DNA of 64,000 bases from Sporosarcina globispora (lineage in GTDB: Bacteria > Bacillota > Bacilli > Bacillales > Cytobacillaceae). The number at the start of each line of letters is the position of its first letter. Positions within the stretch are counted from its first letter, which is position 1. A program made the translations under genes and the position numbers. The notes under the pieces are model-generated. The model was given only the letters and a program-made list of their open reading frames with translations. It was not told the DNA's origin and did not search any database. The stretch is from positions 4,264,916 through 4,328,915 of the forward strand of contig NZ_LGUF01000007.1 in the NCBI RefSeq assembly GCF_001274725.1, given 5' to 3'. This document shows positions 35,772 to 45,284 of this stretch, piece after piece.

Positions 35772-36314
35772 TTAGAGTTCTTCCACAATGATGTTGTGGT
35801 TTGTATATACACATATTTCGGCAGCCATTTCAAGTGAGGCCTTCGCAATTTCCCTTGCTGACAAATGTTCCCCTGCAAACCTCTTTAAGGAGCGTCCTGC
35901 TGCAAGTGCATAATTGCCTCCTGATCCAATAGCCAGAATTCCATCATCAGGCTCGATAACTTCACCTGTACCTGAGACAAGCAGCAGACTATCCGTATTC
36001 ATAACGATAAGCATCGCTTCGAGCTTGCGCAAAACTTTATCGCTTCTCCACTCTTTTGCAAGCTCAACAGCTGCTCGCTCAAGGTTTCCATTATACTCCT
36101 CGAGTTTTCCTTCAAACATTTCAAATAACGTAAAAGCATCGGCTACTGAGCCTGCAAATCCAGCCAGCACCTTACCATTGAATAGCTTTCTGACTTTTCG
36201 TGCAGTGTGTTTCATCACAACTGCATTTCCAAAGGTAACCTGGCCGTCGCCGGACATTGCACATTCTCCATTATGATGCACAGCAAAAATCGTTGTAGCA
36301 TGAAATTCGGACAT
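35772..36314 (-). CDS. hslV: HslV (ClpQ/CodW) protease subunit
   Basis: HslV is the proteasome-like peptidase of the HslUV complex. The 180-residue product has FHATTIFAV at the start and the conserved segments [29 protein letters not shown] and [14 protein letters not shown]. As in B. subtilis CodW, the residue after the initiator Met is Ser (MSEFHATT). The Bacillus enzyme is described as an N-terminal serine protease, unlike the Thr of other HslV proteins. The gap to hslU is 18 nt. Confidence 0.97.
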   Translation of the reverse strand: MSEFHATTIFAVHHNGECAMSGDGQVTFGNAVVMKHTARKVRKLFNGKVLAGFAGSVADAFTLFEMFEGKLEEYNGNLERAAVELAKEWRSDKVLRKLEAMLIVMNTDSLLLVSGTGEVIEPDDGILAIGSGGNYALAAGRSLKRFAGEHLSAREIAKASLEMAAEICVYTNHNIIVEEL

Positions 36315-36385
36315 GAAAGACTCCTCCTTTGGATCATATTTCCTTTGATTTTTTCTTTAAACTATACGGTAATGACTAATTTCGG

Positions 36386-37288
36386 CTACGCCCGTGGATG
36401 ATGGGCCATATAAGTTTTCTTCAAATATTCGTTCGTAACATGTGTATATACCTGGGTTGAAGATAGAAATGCGTGTCCCAGTAATTCCTGGACTGTTCTC
36501 ATATCAGCCCCATTTGCCATTAAATGAGTCGCAAATGTGTGGCGAAGCATATGGGGATGGATTCTGCCCGTTAAGGATGATTTCTCGATAATCTTATCAA
36601 GTATAGTCCTGATTCCCCTTGCTGTAAGCGGACCGCCCCTGGCATTCAGAAACAAATTTTCCTGCACGTTCCCATTGGCAAGCAATTCTTTACGTCCATG
36701 GTTTATGTATTTTTCAAGTGCGTCCTGGGCAAAGCTTCCGAAAGGGACATACCGCTCTTTACTGCCCTTGCCGCGGACAAGAACCGTTGATAAATACATA
36801 TCCAGGTCTTTTAAGCGGATTTGACTGCACTCGCTGACGCGGATGCCAGTTGCATATAATAGCTCAAGAAGACCTTTATTTCTTTGTCCTAGAGGCGTAC
36901 TTGCATCACAAGCATCGAAAAGCTGCTTCATTTCCTCCTCATAGAAAAATTCCGGCAGCTTTTTCTGTGCTTTCGGAATCGAAACAAGAGCAAAGGGGTT
37001 TTCACCCACTTTCTCTTCTCTAAGCAAAAATTTAAAAAAGCTCCTTAAACTTGATATTTTCCTGGCAACAGACTTGCGGGACATCTTTTTATCGTATAGA
37101 TCAGTAAGAAATATCCTGACATCCTGGTACTCGACTTGTGTTAAGTGTGCAATGGCTTGTTCAGACATGAACATAAAAAATTCACTAATATCATGCTGGT
37201 AATGTTCAATAGTATATTGTGAATAATTTTTCTCAATTTGTAAATATTCAATAAACAACTTTAACGAAACGTTCACATTTTCAGACAT
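36386..37288 (-). CDS. xerC: Tyrosine recombinase XerC (CodV)
   Basis: XerC with XerD resolves chromosome dimers at dif. The 300-residue product has the N-terminal SAM-like core-binding domain (IEYLQIEKNYSQYTIEHYQ). The catalytic domain has Arg in ATGIRVSE, the His-x-x-Arg box in HPHMLRHTFATHLM, a second His in LLGHAFLSSTQ and the nucleophile Tyr in VYTHVTNEY. Its place before hslVU identifies it as the codV homologue rather than xerD or a phage integrase. Confidence 0.96.
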   Translation of the reverse strand: MSENVNVSLKLFIEYLQIEKNYSQYTIEHYQHDISEFFMFMSEQAIAHLTQVEYQDVRIFLTDLYDKKMSRKSVARKISSLRSFFKFLLREEKVGENPFALVSIPKAQKKLPEFFYEEEMKQLFDACDASTPLGQRNKGLLELLYATGIRVSECSQIRLKDLDMYLSTVLVRGKGSKERYVPFGSFAQDALEKYINHGRKELLANGNVQENLFLNARGGPLTARGIRTILDKIIEKSSLTGRIHPHMLRHTFATHLMANGADMRTVQELLGHAFLSSTQVYTHVTNEYLKKTYMAHHPRA

Positions 37289-37350
37289 TAATTCTCACCT
37301 CGCAAGGGCTACTAAATAGTATCATAACTCAGTAACCCATGCAACATAAT

Positions 37351-38658
37351 TTACAAATTTTTCACAAAGTTCTGAATTGTTCCTAATGCTCTTTCTGCAT
37401 GCTTTTCATTTCTTTCTTTTTTTCCTCTAATTTTCTCTGGGAGATCAGGGAATAAACCAAAGTTGGCATTCATAGGCTGGAAATTCTTCGGGTTAGCCGT
37501 AGTAATATAACGCGACATGCTCCCTATCGCAGTCTCATGTGGAAACTCTAAAGGATTTTCTCCTTTAACAAGCCTTGCAGCATTAATACCTGCTACAAGA
37601 CCGCTGGCAGCAGATTCGACATATCCTTCAACCCCGGTCATCTGCCCTGCAAAGAATAAATCATCACGATTCTTAAACTGGTATGTTGCACGCAGGACTT
37701 TCGGAGAATTAATAAATGTATTCCGGTGCATAACACCATACCTTACTATTTCAGCATTTTCAAGTCCCGGAATCAAGCGGATTACTTCTTTTTGCGGTCC
37801 CCATTTCAAGTGTGTTTGAAAGCCTACAATATTATAAAGTGTTCCGGCAGCATCATCCTGTCGAAGCTGTACAACTGCATATGGCCTTTTTCCTGTTTTC
37901 GGATCCTCTAAACCTACTGGCTTCATTGGGCCAAAAAGCATTGTTTTCTTTCCCCTGTTTGCCATTACCTCGATTGGCATACAGCCCTCAAAAAAGATTT
38001 CCTTTTCAAACTCCTTTAATGGAACTGTTTCTGCAGAAGTAAGCGCCTCATAAAAGCGGTCAAATTCTTCTTCTGTCATAGGGCAATTCAAATATGCCGC
38101 TTCTCCCTTATCGTACCGTGATTTCAAATAAACTTTATTCATATCAATTGAGTCTTTTTCTATGATTGGAGCAGCCGCATCATAAAAATATAGATAGCCT
38201 TCTCCAGACAGCTCTTTTAATTTTCCAGATAGGGCTTCACTTGTCAGCGGTCCAGTAGCAATTACAGTTGGGCCTTCCGGAATATCTGTAACTTCCTCGT
38301 TAATGACCGTTACATTCGGATGGTTTTTGACTTGTTCTGTAACACGGGCGGCGAAGTCATGACGGTCAACTGCCAGTGCCCCTCCAGCAGGTACTGCACT
38401 GCTGTCAGCTGAATGGATGATAACAGAATTGAGCTTGCGCATTTCTTCTTTTAATACCCCGACAGCATTTGTTAAAGTATTTGCACGCAGAGAGTTGCTG
38501 CAGACAAGTTCTGCAAACTTATCTGTGTGATGGGCAGGAGTCTGCCTGACTGGTCTCATTTCATAGAGTTTTACTTTTATTCCCCTGCTGGCAAGCTGCC
38601 ACGCGGCCTCACTGCCGGCGAGTCCAGCTCCTATTACATTTACTGCTGTGTCCTTCAT
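37351..38658 (-). CDS. trmFO: tRNA (uracil-54-C5) methyltransferase TrmFO
   Basis: TrmFO uses FAD and methylenetetrahydrofolate to methylate U54 of the tRNA T-loop, in place of SAM-dependent TrmA. The 435-residue product starts with the dinucleotide-binding fold [20 protein letters not shown] and contains [20 protein letters not shown] and [20 protein letters not shown], all GidA-family signatures. The ATG at 38658 has GGAGG 8 nt upstream. It sits between topA and xerC, as gid does in B. subtilis. Confidence 0.97.
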   Translation of the reverse strand: MKDTAVNVIGAGLAGSEAAWQLASRGIKVKLYEMRPVRQTPAHHTDKFAELVCSNSLRANTLTNAVGVLKEEMRKLNSVIIHSADSSAVPAGGALAVDRHDFAARVTEQVKNHPNVTVINEEVTDIPEGPTVIATGPLTSEALSGKLKELSGEGYLYFYDAAAPIIEKDSIDMNKVYLKSRYDKGEAAYLNCPMTEEEFDRFYEALTSAETVPLKEFEKEIFFEGCMPIEVMANRGKKTMLFGPMKPVGLEDPKTGKRPYAVVQLRQDDAAGTLYNIVGFQTHLKWGPQKEVIRLIPGLENAEIVRYGVMHRNTFINSPKVLRATYQFKNRDDLFFAGQMTGVEGYVESAASGLVAGINAARLVKGENPLEFPHETAIGSMSRYITTANPKNFQPMNANFGLFPDLPEKIRGKKERNEKHAERALGTIQNFVKNL

Positions 38659-38882
38659 AAAACGAACCTCCATATATACTTATGATGACGATGTCTAGAT
38701 TAATAATTTATATTTTTTTAAACAGTCTCTCTTACTTTACCCTGTTCTTATTCATTTTGCCATTTTACAATACGATTTAAAAATAAAAAAGTTTCGTGAA
38801 CTATTTGCATCTAATTTACTTAGGAATACACAGAATGCATTGAAGCGGGCTGGAAGTATTCTGGATGCTCATGTCTCAATAG

Positions 38883-38908
38883 AAAAGAGTGAGCATTTAA
38901 GCCCACCC
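38883..38908 (-). terminator. Probable terminator after topA
   Basis: Directly behind the topA stop codon the minus strand has GGGTGGGC (38908-38901) pairing with GCTCACTC (38894-38887) through eight pairs including two G-U pairs, then TTTTCT. It is moderately strong. The following gap of about 220 nt to trmFO leaves room for another promoter. Confidence 0.6.
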
Positions 38909-40984
38909 TTAACTTTGCTTCTCTTCTTTGTAGTCGCATTCAACGCACTGAACCTGGACACCTTTTTTGAGTTTTTTCTCAACAAGAAGGTTCTCACATT
39001 TTGGACAGCTTCTCGGAAGCGGCTTATCCCATGAAATAAAGTCACACTCAGGAAATCTGTCACAGCCGTAGAAGATCCGGCGCTTTTTGCTTTTTCTTTC
39101 TATAATATTTCCTTCTTTACACTTCGGGCATTTCACTCCGATATCTTTTACAATCGGTTTTGTATTGCGGCAGTCCGGGAAATTGCTGCAGGCCATAAAT
39201 TTGCCATAGCGTCCCATCTTGAATACCATCGGGCTTCCGCATTGTTCACAATCTTCACCTGCAGGTTCATCCTTGATTTCAACTTCCTGCATTTCTTTCT
39301 CAGCTTTCTCCAAACGCTTTTCAAAGTCACCGTAAAAATCGTCAATGATTTGTACCCAGTTCACCTTGCCTTCTTCTACATAATCAAGGTCTTTTTCCAT
39401 CTTTGCAGTAAATTCGATATCGAGAATTTCGGGAAAGAATTCCATCATAAGTTCATGTACAATTTCACCGAGCTCAGTAGGGACAAATCGTTTATTATCT
39501 AGAGCGACATACCCCCTCTTTTGAATAGTATCCAAAGTAGGAGCGAAGGTTGACGGGCGCCCAATCCCCTGTTCTTCAAGGGTTTTTACCAGTCTCGCCT
39601 CAGTATACCTTGGAGGAGGCTGTGTAAAATGCTGTTTGGGTTCGATGTCTTTTTTAAGGACTTCATCCCCTTCCTTCAAATCAGGGAGCATATTATCTTT
39701 TTCCTCCGACTGATCATCGGTTCCTTCAACATACACTTTCATAAATCCAGGAAATTTCACTTTAGAGCCTGTTGCCCGGAAAATCACTTCTCCGTTTTTC
39801 AGATCTACACTCATTGTATCCATAACGGCTGGTGCCATTTGGCTGGCGACAAATCGTTCCCAAATGAGCCTGTATAAACGAAGCTGATCACGCGATAGGT
39901 ATTCTTTTAAACTTGCAGGCGCTCTATATGTGCTTGTCGGGCGAATGGCCTCATGGGCATCCTGGGCATTGCTGTTTTTCTTCTCTTTTTTCTTTTCAAT
40001 TTGCAGGAACTCTTCACCGTATGAGTTTTGAATATAGTCTGCTGCTTCATTTTGTGCGATTTCAGATATACGGGTTGAATCCGTTCTCATGTAAGTAATC
40101 AAACCGACAGTTCCTTCTTTGCCGAGATCAATCCCCTCATAAAGCTGCTGTGCAAGCATCATGGTTTTCTTGGCACGGAAATTTAATTTTCGTGCAGCTT
40201 CCTGCTGCAATGAGGACGTAGTAAAAGGAGCAGCAGGATTCCGTTTTCTTTCCTTCTTTGTAACCGATTCAACCTTGAATTTATTCCCTTTCATTTTAGC
40301 TAAAACATTTTGAACATCGCTTTCAGACTTCAATTCAACTTTTTCATTTTCCAATCCGTAAAAAGCCGCATCGAATGCAGTTTTTCCTTTTAGAAATTCT
40401 CCATCAATGGACCAGTACTCTTCTGGTATGAAGTCCTTAATTTCTTTTTCGCGATCAATGATCAAACGGACCGCAACAGACTGGACTCTACCCGCACTTA
40501 ATCCTTTTTTCACTTTCTTCCATAATAATGGGCTTATATTATATCCGACTAACCTGTCGAGCATCCGCCGTGCCTGCTGAGCATCAACCAGATCCATGTT
40601 AATTGCCCTTGGATGCTTAAAGGATTCCTTAATCGCATCTTTTGTAATTTCATTAAAAACGACTCGGCACTCCGAATGAATGTCCATATCTAAGCTATGC
40701 GCCAAATGCCAGGCAATTGCTTCTCCTTCGCGATCCGGGTCGGCCGCCAGGTAAATCTTCTTCGCCTTTTTGGCTGCGGATTTAAGTTCCTTTAAAACAG
40801 GCCCTTTTCCACGAATCGTTATGTATTTGGGTTTGAAATTATTTTCCACATCTATTCCTGTTTGACTTTTAGGAAGATCACGAACATGTCCCATGGAAGC
40901 TTTAACTTTATATTTTTTTCCTAAATAACGCTCAATCGTTTTTGCCTTTGCAGGAGATTCAACGATTACAAGAAACTCTGACAT
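38909..40984 (-). CDS. topA: DNA topoisomerase I
   Basis: Relaxes negative supercoils as a type IA topoisomerase. The 691-residue product has the Toprim domain ([19 protein letters not shown], then [14 protein letters not shown]) and the active-site Tyr in [12 protein letters not shown]. Three C-terminal four-Cys zinc ribbons follow ([12 protein letters not shown]..., [11 protein letters not shown]..., CPKCENLL...). The ATG at 40984 is chosen because AAGGAGGA precedes it and homologues start at [10 protein letters not shown]; a longer reading frame upstream has no ribosome binding site. A long leader of about 250 nt separates it from its likely promoter. Confidence 0.97.
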   Translation of the reverse strand: MSEFLVIVESPAKAKTIERYLGKKYKVKASMGHVRDLPKSQTGIDVENNFKPKYITIRGKGPVLKELKSAAKKAKKIYLAADPDREGEAIAWHLAHSLDMDIHSECRVVFNEITKDAIKESFKHPRAINMDLVDAQQARRMLDRLVGYNISPLLWKKVKKGLSAGRVQSVAVRLIIDREKEIKDFIPEEYWSIDGEFLKGKTAFDAAFYGLENEKVELKSESDVQNVLAKMKGNKFKVESVTKKERKRNPAAPFTTSSLQQEAARKLNFRAKKTMMLAQQLYEGIDLGKEGTVGLITYMRTDSTRISEIAQNEAADYIQNSYGEEFLQIEKKKEKKNSNAQDAHEAIRPTSTYRAPASLKEYLSRDQLRLYRLIWERFVASQMAPAVMDTMSVDLKNGEVIFRATGSKVKFPGFMKVYVEGTDDQSEEKDNMLPDLKEGDEVLKKDIEPKQHFTQPPPRYTEARLVKTLEEQGIGRPSTFAPTLDTIQKRGYVALDNKRFVPTELGEIVHELMMEFFPEILDIEFTAKMEKDLDYVEEGKVNWVQIIDDFYGDFEKRLEKAEKEMQEVEIKDEPAGEDCEQCGSPMVFKMGRYGKFMACSNFPDCRNTKPIVKDIGVKCPKCKEGNIIERKSKKRRIFYGCDRFPECDFISWDKPLPRSCPKCENLLVEKKLKKGVQVQCVECDYKEEKQS

Positions 40985-41097
40985 CAATAGTCCTCCTTGA
41001 GAGGGATTTTTAAGTAACCAGGCAAAATCAATTTTAAGTATGGTAAATTTTTTAATCTGCAAAACTTGCCTGCTTGAATTTATTGCGAACTATAAAA

Positions 41098-41113
41098 CAG
41101 CCTTTACTGGCTG
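41098..41113 (-). promoter_or_regulatory. Short terminator-like hairpin in the topA leader
   Basis: On the minus strand CAGCC (41113-41109), loop AGTAAA, GGCTG (41102-41098) is followed by TTTT. It is only a 5-bp stem, so a weak terminator at best. It lies between the likely topA promoter and the start codon. Confidence 0.35.
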
Positions 41114-41241
41114 AATGAAAATTCATCTTCACACCCTGAGGAGCGGTATAAACGTTTTCAGCATATAGATTTAATTTTATTCATTCTTCATCAGCATGCT
41201 GTTATTATCAGCTTTACTGCATTCGTATTGAAATATTCATT

Positions 41242-41271
41242 ATTATTCTACATTCTATTCACGTTTGTCAA
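41242..41271 (-). promoter_or_regulatory. Sigma-A-type promoter of topA
   Basis: On the minus strand a perfect -35 TTGACA (41271-41266) and -10 AATAAT (41247-41242) are separated by 18 nt. It lies in the 511-nt dprA-topA gap, about 260 nt before topA. Apart from this and the hairpins at 41098-41113 and 41451-41478 I see nothing else in the gap. Confidence 0.65.
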
Positions 41272-41450
41272 ACTTAATCGGATTATTTCCGCAACCGTTT
41301 CCAATAAAAAAATCTAAAACGAATGCCAGAGGCAACCTTTTTCTTTCCATAATACCTGTTGCAAAATGTATAACAGTTTTAATAGAATTTCAACCTTTTT
41401 GTAAAAAATCCTTTAAATTAATATATTTAAAATGAGTTGACGATAGGGGA

Positions 41451-41478
41451 GGAGTCCTTATGTTCATAACAGGACTCC
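41451..41478 (-). other. Hairpin behind dprA
   Basis: GGAGTCCT (41451-41458) and AGGACTCC (41471-41478) pair, with an inner TTAT/ATAA helix, about 18 nt behind the dprA stop. On the minus strand it runs into TCCCC, not a T-tract, so it is a poor terminator; it may protect the message 3' end. Confidence 0.45.
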
Positions 41479-41495
41479 CAATTCATAATCTTTAT

Positions 41496-42371
41496 TCAGT
41501 AAAGGAATTCTTCTAAAATATCCTCAGCTGATTTTACCAGTTTGGCACCTTGCTGAATTAATTCATTTGTTCCACCTGAGAACGGACTAAAAATATTCCC
41601 TGGGAGTGCAAAGACTTCTCGTCCTTCTTGAACCGCATAGTTAGCTGTTATAAGGGAACCGCTTTTGTTTTTAGCCTGGATAATCAGTGTGCCTCTGCTT
41701 ATGCCGCTGATTATTCGGTTTCTCATTGGAAACTGCCATCTTGAGGGTTTTGTATCTGGCGGATATTCGGAAATGACCAAATGATTTTTCATCATTTCAT
41801 AAGCTAGTTTTTGATTAGCCTGGGGATAAATATGGAACAGTCCTCCAGCTATCACTCCAATGGTTTTTCCTTTATTTTTTATCGCCTCTTTATGTGCAAT
41901 TGCATCTATGCCAGCCGCTAGTCCGCTTACAATAATAACCCCTTTTTCGATTAGTTTTGGGAAAATATATTGGATGGCTTTTTCTCCATAATCTGTCGCC
42001 TGCCTGGATCCGACAACGCCAAGATGGCACCGGCTGTTCAGAAGGCTGATATCACCTCTTGCATAAATAACCCATGGCGGCTGGTATGTTTCTTTTAATA
42101 AAATTGGATATTCCTCATCAAATATCGTAATGATTCTAATGCCATTAGGAGAGTATTGGCGGATTTTTTCCTGGATTCGGTCGGAATAAAGATCTTGGAG
42201 TATAGTTGAATGATAGTCTTGAGTGGTGATTACTTGGGGAATTATTCGGTGTGGCGCATCGTTATACAGTGTTTTTAAATGCGGATCTTTCTTAAGAATA
42301 TTATAAATCATCTTCCAGCTCATTCCTTTGCAATGATGAAGATGGGTGAGTCTCATATTAAATTCATTCAT
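41496..42371 (-). CDS. dprA: DNA-processing protein DprA (Smf)
   Basis: DprA loads RecA onto incoming single-stranded DNA during natural transformation. The 291-residue product has the Rossmann-like domain with GVVGSRQATDYGEKA, IVSGLAAGIDAIAHKEAI, TIGVIAGGL and ALPGNIFSPFSGGTNELIQQ, the family signatures. There is no extra C-terminal winged helix, as in B. subtilis. AGGAGG lies before the ATG at 42371. It lies between sucD and topA, separated from both by hairpins. Confidence 0.95.
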   Translation of the reverse strand: MNEFNMRLTHLHHCKGMSWKMIYNILKKDPHLKTLYNDAPHRIIPQVITTQDYHSTILQDLYSDRIQEKIRQYSPNGIRIITIFDEEYPILLKETYQPPWVIYARGDISLLNSRCHLGVVGSRQATDYGEKAIQYIFPKLIEKGVIIVSGLAAGIDAIAHKEAIKNKGKTIGVIAGGLFHIYPQANQKLAYEMMKNHLVISEYPPDTKPSRWQFPMRNRIISGISRGTLIIQAKNKSGSLITANYAVQEGREVFALPGNIFSPFSGGTNELIQQGAKLVKSAEDILEEFLY

Positions 42372-42440
42372 GTGGGATCCTCCTGAATATTAATTAAAAG
42401 CGGGGTGCGTTCGGGGATTTGGCTGATTTGGCAATGCAGA

Positions 42441-42467
42441 AATAGTCCCTCAAACAGAGGGACTATT
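42441..42467 (-). terminator. Terminator hairpin after sucD
   Basis: A perfect 11-bp stem, AATAGTCCCTC (42441-42451) and GAGGGACTATT (42457-42467), has a 5-nt loop. It lies 20 nt behind the sucD stop codon. The T-tract on the minus strand is short (ATTTCTG), so efficiency is uncertain. Confidence 0.75.
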
Positions 42468-42487
42468 CTTAAGATATTTAAATAGGA

Positions 42488-43390
42488 TTAATGAGTCTTA
42501 CACTGATCGTAAAGGCCTTTTTCTTTTAAAACCTTAATTAGCGTTTCACCCATTACCGATGGAGTGTCTGCTACCTGAATACCGCATTCATTCATAACAC
42601 GGATTTTTTCATCAGCAGTTCCTTTGCCTCCGGAAATAATTGCGCCGGCATGGCCCATACGCTTTCCTGGAGGTGCAGTGCGTCCGCCGATGAAGCCTAC
42701 AACAGGCTTAGTCATGTTAGCTTTCACCCATTCAGCAGCTTCTTCTTCCGCTGTTCCGCCGATTTCACCGATCATGATTACAGCGTAAGTTTCAGGATCT
42801 TCATTGAATGCTTTTAATACATCGATGAAGTTCGTTCCGTTAACAGGGTCTCCACCGATACCAACAGCAGTAGACTGGCCGATTCCAGCTTGTGACAGCT
42901 GATGTACAGCTTCATAAGTCAATGTTCCGGAACGGGAAACAACCCCAACATGACCTTTAGTATGAATGTATCCAGGCATTATGCCGATTTTACACTCATC
43001 AGGTGTAATAACACCCGGGCAGTTTGGACCTACAAGGCGAGTCTTCTTGCCTTCCATATAACGCTTAACTTTAACCATATCCAATACAGGAATATGCTCA
43101 GTGATACAGATGGCAAGATCCAGTTCTGCATCTACAGCCTCAAGAATAGCATCTGCAGCAAATGGAGCCGGAACATAGATAACAGATGCATTGGCACCTG
43201 TAGCCTTAACCGCTTCCTCCACGGTATTGAATACAGGAACACCTTCCACTTCAGTACCGCCTTTACCCGGAGTCACACCGCCGACAATTTGCGTTCCGTA
43301 TTCAAGCATTTGCTTTGTATGGAAAAGGGCAGTCGAACCAGTAATCCCTTGAACAATAACCTTAGTATCCTTATTAATAAATACGCTCAC
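42488..43390 (-). CDS. sucD: Succinyl-CoA synthetase alpha subunit
   Basis: Catalyses succinyl-CoA + Pi + NDP to succinate + NTP in the TCA cycle, with SucC. The 300-residue product has the CoA-binding Rossmann domain ([17 protein letters not shown]) and the active-site His in [21 protein letters not shown] at 43390 is the start: AGGAG lies 7 nt before it and the protein then begins [14 protein letters not shown] as in Bacillus. Upstream in-frame codons have no ribosome binding site. The 133-nt gap to sucC contains an eroded palindrome. Confidence 0.97.
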   Translation of the reverse strand: MSVFINKDTKVIVQGITGSTALFHTKQMLEYGTQIVGGVTPGKGGTEVEGVPVFNTVEEAVKATGANASVIYVPAPFAADAILEAVDAELDLAICITEHIPVLDMVKVKRYMEGKKTRLVGPNCPGVITPDECKIGIMPGYIHTKGHVGVVSRSGTLTYEAVHQLSQAGIGQSTAVGIGGDPVNGTNFIDVLKAFNEDPETYAVIMIGEIGGTAEEEAAEWVKANMTKPVVGFIGGRTAPPGKRMGHAGAIISGGKGTADEKIRVMNECGIQVADTPSVMGETLIKVLKEKGLYDQCKTH

Positions 43391-43523
43391 GTTAATTCTC
43401 CTTTCTGATCTAAAGAGTGCCACTCTAAGCTCAAAGTCAAATTAGCAAAAGATTTTCAGGCAAAAGCGCCTTTCGTATCCAGCTAAATGCTTCAAGCGCT
43501 GAACGGCCGCTCAATTTTGATTC

Positions 43524-44684
43524 TTAGCCTACTAAAGAAACGATTTTTTGTGCGCCGTCAGCCATTGATTCAGCTGCGATGATATCGATATCGGATTCAG
43601 CAAGGATCTTCTTGCCCAATTCAACATTCGTACCTTCCAAACGTACAACTAAAGGCACATTTAAGCCTACTTGCTTCGCTGCTTCCACTACACCAGTGGC
43701 AATGACGTCACATTTCATGATTCCGCCAAAGATATTTACAAAAATACCTTTTACGTTTTTATCAGAAAGGATGATTTTGAAAGCTTCAGTAACTTTCTCA
43801 GCAGTTGCTCCGCCCCCTACATCAAGGAAGTTGGCAGGATCTCCTCCATAGTGCTTAACGATATCCATTGTAGCCATCGCCAACCCTGCACCATTAACCA
43901 TGCAGCCGATGTTGCCATCAAGGGAAATATAGCTTAGGTCATATTTTGATGCTTCAATTTCCTTTGGATCTTCCTCTTCAAGATCACGAAGAGCCATGAT
44001 ATCCTTTTGACGGTAAAGGGCATTTGAATCAAAGTTCAGCTTCGCATCCAGAGCCATTACCTTTCCATCACCAGTAACTACCAATGGATTGATTTCAGCG
44101 ATTGAGCAATCCTTGTCGATATAAGCTCTGTATAAGCCCATCATAAATTTAACAGCTTGTCCGACAAGCTCAGATGGAATATTGATGTTAAAAGCGATTC
44201 TGCGCGCCTGGAATGCTGTTAAACCAAGAACAGGATCGATTTCTTCCTTGAAGATTTTTTCAGGCGTTTGTTCAGCCACTTCTTCGATTTCTGTACCGCC
44301 TTCTTCGGAAGCCATTAATACAACGCGAGATGTTGCGCGGTCCAGCACTAAGCCGATATAATATTCCTTTTTAATGTCACAGCCCTCTTCAATCAGTAAA
44401 CGCTTTACTTCTTTACCTTCAGGGCCTGTTTGATGTGTAACAAGCGTTTTTCCCAGGATTTCACTTGCATATGTACGAACTTCATCCAGGTTTTTGGCAA
44501 CTTTTACACCGCCGGCTTTACCGCGTCCTCCGGCGTGGATTTGTGCTTTAACAACACAAACCTCAGTGCCAAGTTCTTTTGCAGCTTCAACAGCTTCTTC
44601 TACTGTATATGCCACTTTTCCGTTAGGAACTGCTACCCCGTATTGTCTGAGGACTTCTTTACCTTGATACTCATGTATATTCAT
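43524..44684 (-). CDS. sucC: Succinyl-CoA synthetase beta subunit
   Basis: Nucleotide-binding subunit of succinyl-CoA synthetase. The 386-residue product has the ATP-grasp domain ([20 protein letters not shown], then [17 protein letters not shown]). The C-terminal ligase domain contains [31 protein letters not shown] and [27 protein letters not shown] precedes the ATG. Its promoter carries a perfect cre site, so CcpA control by carbon source is likely. Confidence 0.98.
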   Translation of the reverse strand: MNIHEYQGKEVLRQYGVAVPNGKVAYTVEEAVEAAKELGTEVCVVKAQIHAGGRGKAGGVKVAKNLDEVRTYASEILGKTLVTHQTGPEGKEVKRLLIEEGCDIKKEYYIGLVLDRATSRVVLMASEEGGTEIEEVAEQTPEKIFKEEIDPVLGLTAFQARRIAFNINIPSELVGQAVKFMMGLYRAYIDKDCSIAEINPLVVTGDGKVMALDAKLNFDSNALYRQKDIMALRDLEEEDPKEIEASKYDLSYISLDGNIGCMVNGAGLAMATMDIVKHYGGDPANFLDVGGGATAEKVTEAFKIILSDKNVKGIFVNIFGGIMKCDVIATGVVEAAKQVGLNVPLVVRLEGTNVELGKKILAESDIDIIAAESMADGAQKIVSLVG

Positions 44685-44715
44685 TTCCCATCCTCCTATC
44701 TAACTCTTCATAAAA

Positions 44716-44731
44716 TAGACTGCGCTTTCAT
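44716..44731 (-). promoter_or_regulatory. CcpA-binding cre site at the sucC promoter
   Basis: The minus strand reads ATGAAAGCGCAGTCTA, matching all fixed positions of the consensus WTGNAANCGNWNNCWW. It overlaps the last bases of the -10 element and the transcription start, where CcpA binding would block initiation. Confidence 0.82.
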
Positions 44732-44758
44732 TTTATAAAATGACACAACCCTTGTCTA
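44730..44758 (-). promoter_or_regulatory. Sigma-A-type promoter of sucCD
   Basis: On the minus strand TAGACA (44758-44753) and TAAAAT (44735-44730) are separated by 17 nt. It lies about 45 nt upstream of the sucC start and is overlapped by a cre site. Confidence 0.7.
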
Positions 44759-44874
44759 CCATTTACTCTAAAATATTATATTTCTTTAAAAATTAGAAAT
44801 ATTAAAAGATGCATAAACCTTGTTATTTTAGATGTTTTGAATCTAATTTTACTTAAAATTATTTTTTTAAAATA

Positions 44875-44902
44875 AAGAAAAACTGCCTTTTCGACAGTTT
44901 TT
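44875..44902. terminator. Bidirectional terminator after ylqH
   Basis: AAAAACTG and CAGTTTTT form an 8-bp stem with a 9-nt loop, flanked by T-rich stretches on both strands. It ends the rnhB-ylqG-ylqH unit in the 300-nt gap before sucC. Apart from this terminator and the sucC promoter/cre I see nothing else there. Confidence 0.85.
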
Positions 44903-44987
44903 TTTCTGTTAGCCTCAAGTAATATCTCGCTCTCCGCCGTTCTGAATGAATTACTGACAGCAGACAATATTGGTTTACCAGAATAGA

Positions 44988-45284
44988 TTAATTATTCTTT
45001 TCCCTCTTCCCTGCTTCCTGATCTGCCCTATATATGAAAGCAAACACCTCAGCGACAGCCTGATAAAGATCTTCCGGTATACCTTCATTGATATTAAACT
45101 TCCCAAGAAGCTCCACAAGTGCGGGGTCTTCCTGAATCGGTATATCATGTTCCTTAGCGCTTGCAAGAATGTTCTCAGCGATAAGTCCCTTGCCCTTTGC
45201 CGATACCCTTGGAGCCCCCTGACTTACTGGATCATAGGTTAAAGCTACCGCTTCTTTTCTCTGTTTATCATAATCATTTTTCAT
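44988..45284 (-). CDS. ylqH: FlhB C-terminal-domain-like protein (YlqH)
   Basis: A 98-residue soluble protein homologous to the C-terminal subdomain of FlhB. It can be aligned by eye with the FlhB of this same window: KEAVALTYDPVSQGAPRVSA and KG here against FAIALSYDETKSDAPIVVAK and G there, then AKEHDIPI against AKEHDVIA and EDLYQAVAEVFAFIYR against EEFFKAVAEILAYVYR. It lacks the membrane part and begins just after where FlhB cleaves itself (NPTH), so it looks like a ready-made FlhB-CC fragment. It overlaps ylqG by 4 nt (ATGA). Function unknown; export-substrate recognition is a reasonable guess. Confidence 0.9.
   Translation of the reverse strand: MKNDYDKQRKEAVALTYDPVSQGAPRVSAKGKGLIAENILASAKEHDIPIQEDPALVELLGKFNINEGIPEDLYQAVAEVFAFIYRADQEAGKREKNN

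Noticed and set aside
41145-41162. cre-like sequence (TGAAAACGTTTATA) in the topA leader
   Set aside because: It misses consensus positions at both ends, and CcpA control of topA has no support; the sucC site is a far better match.
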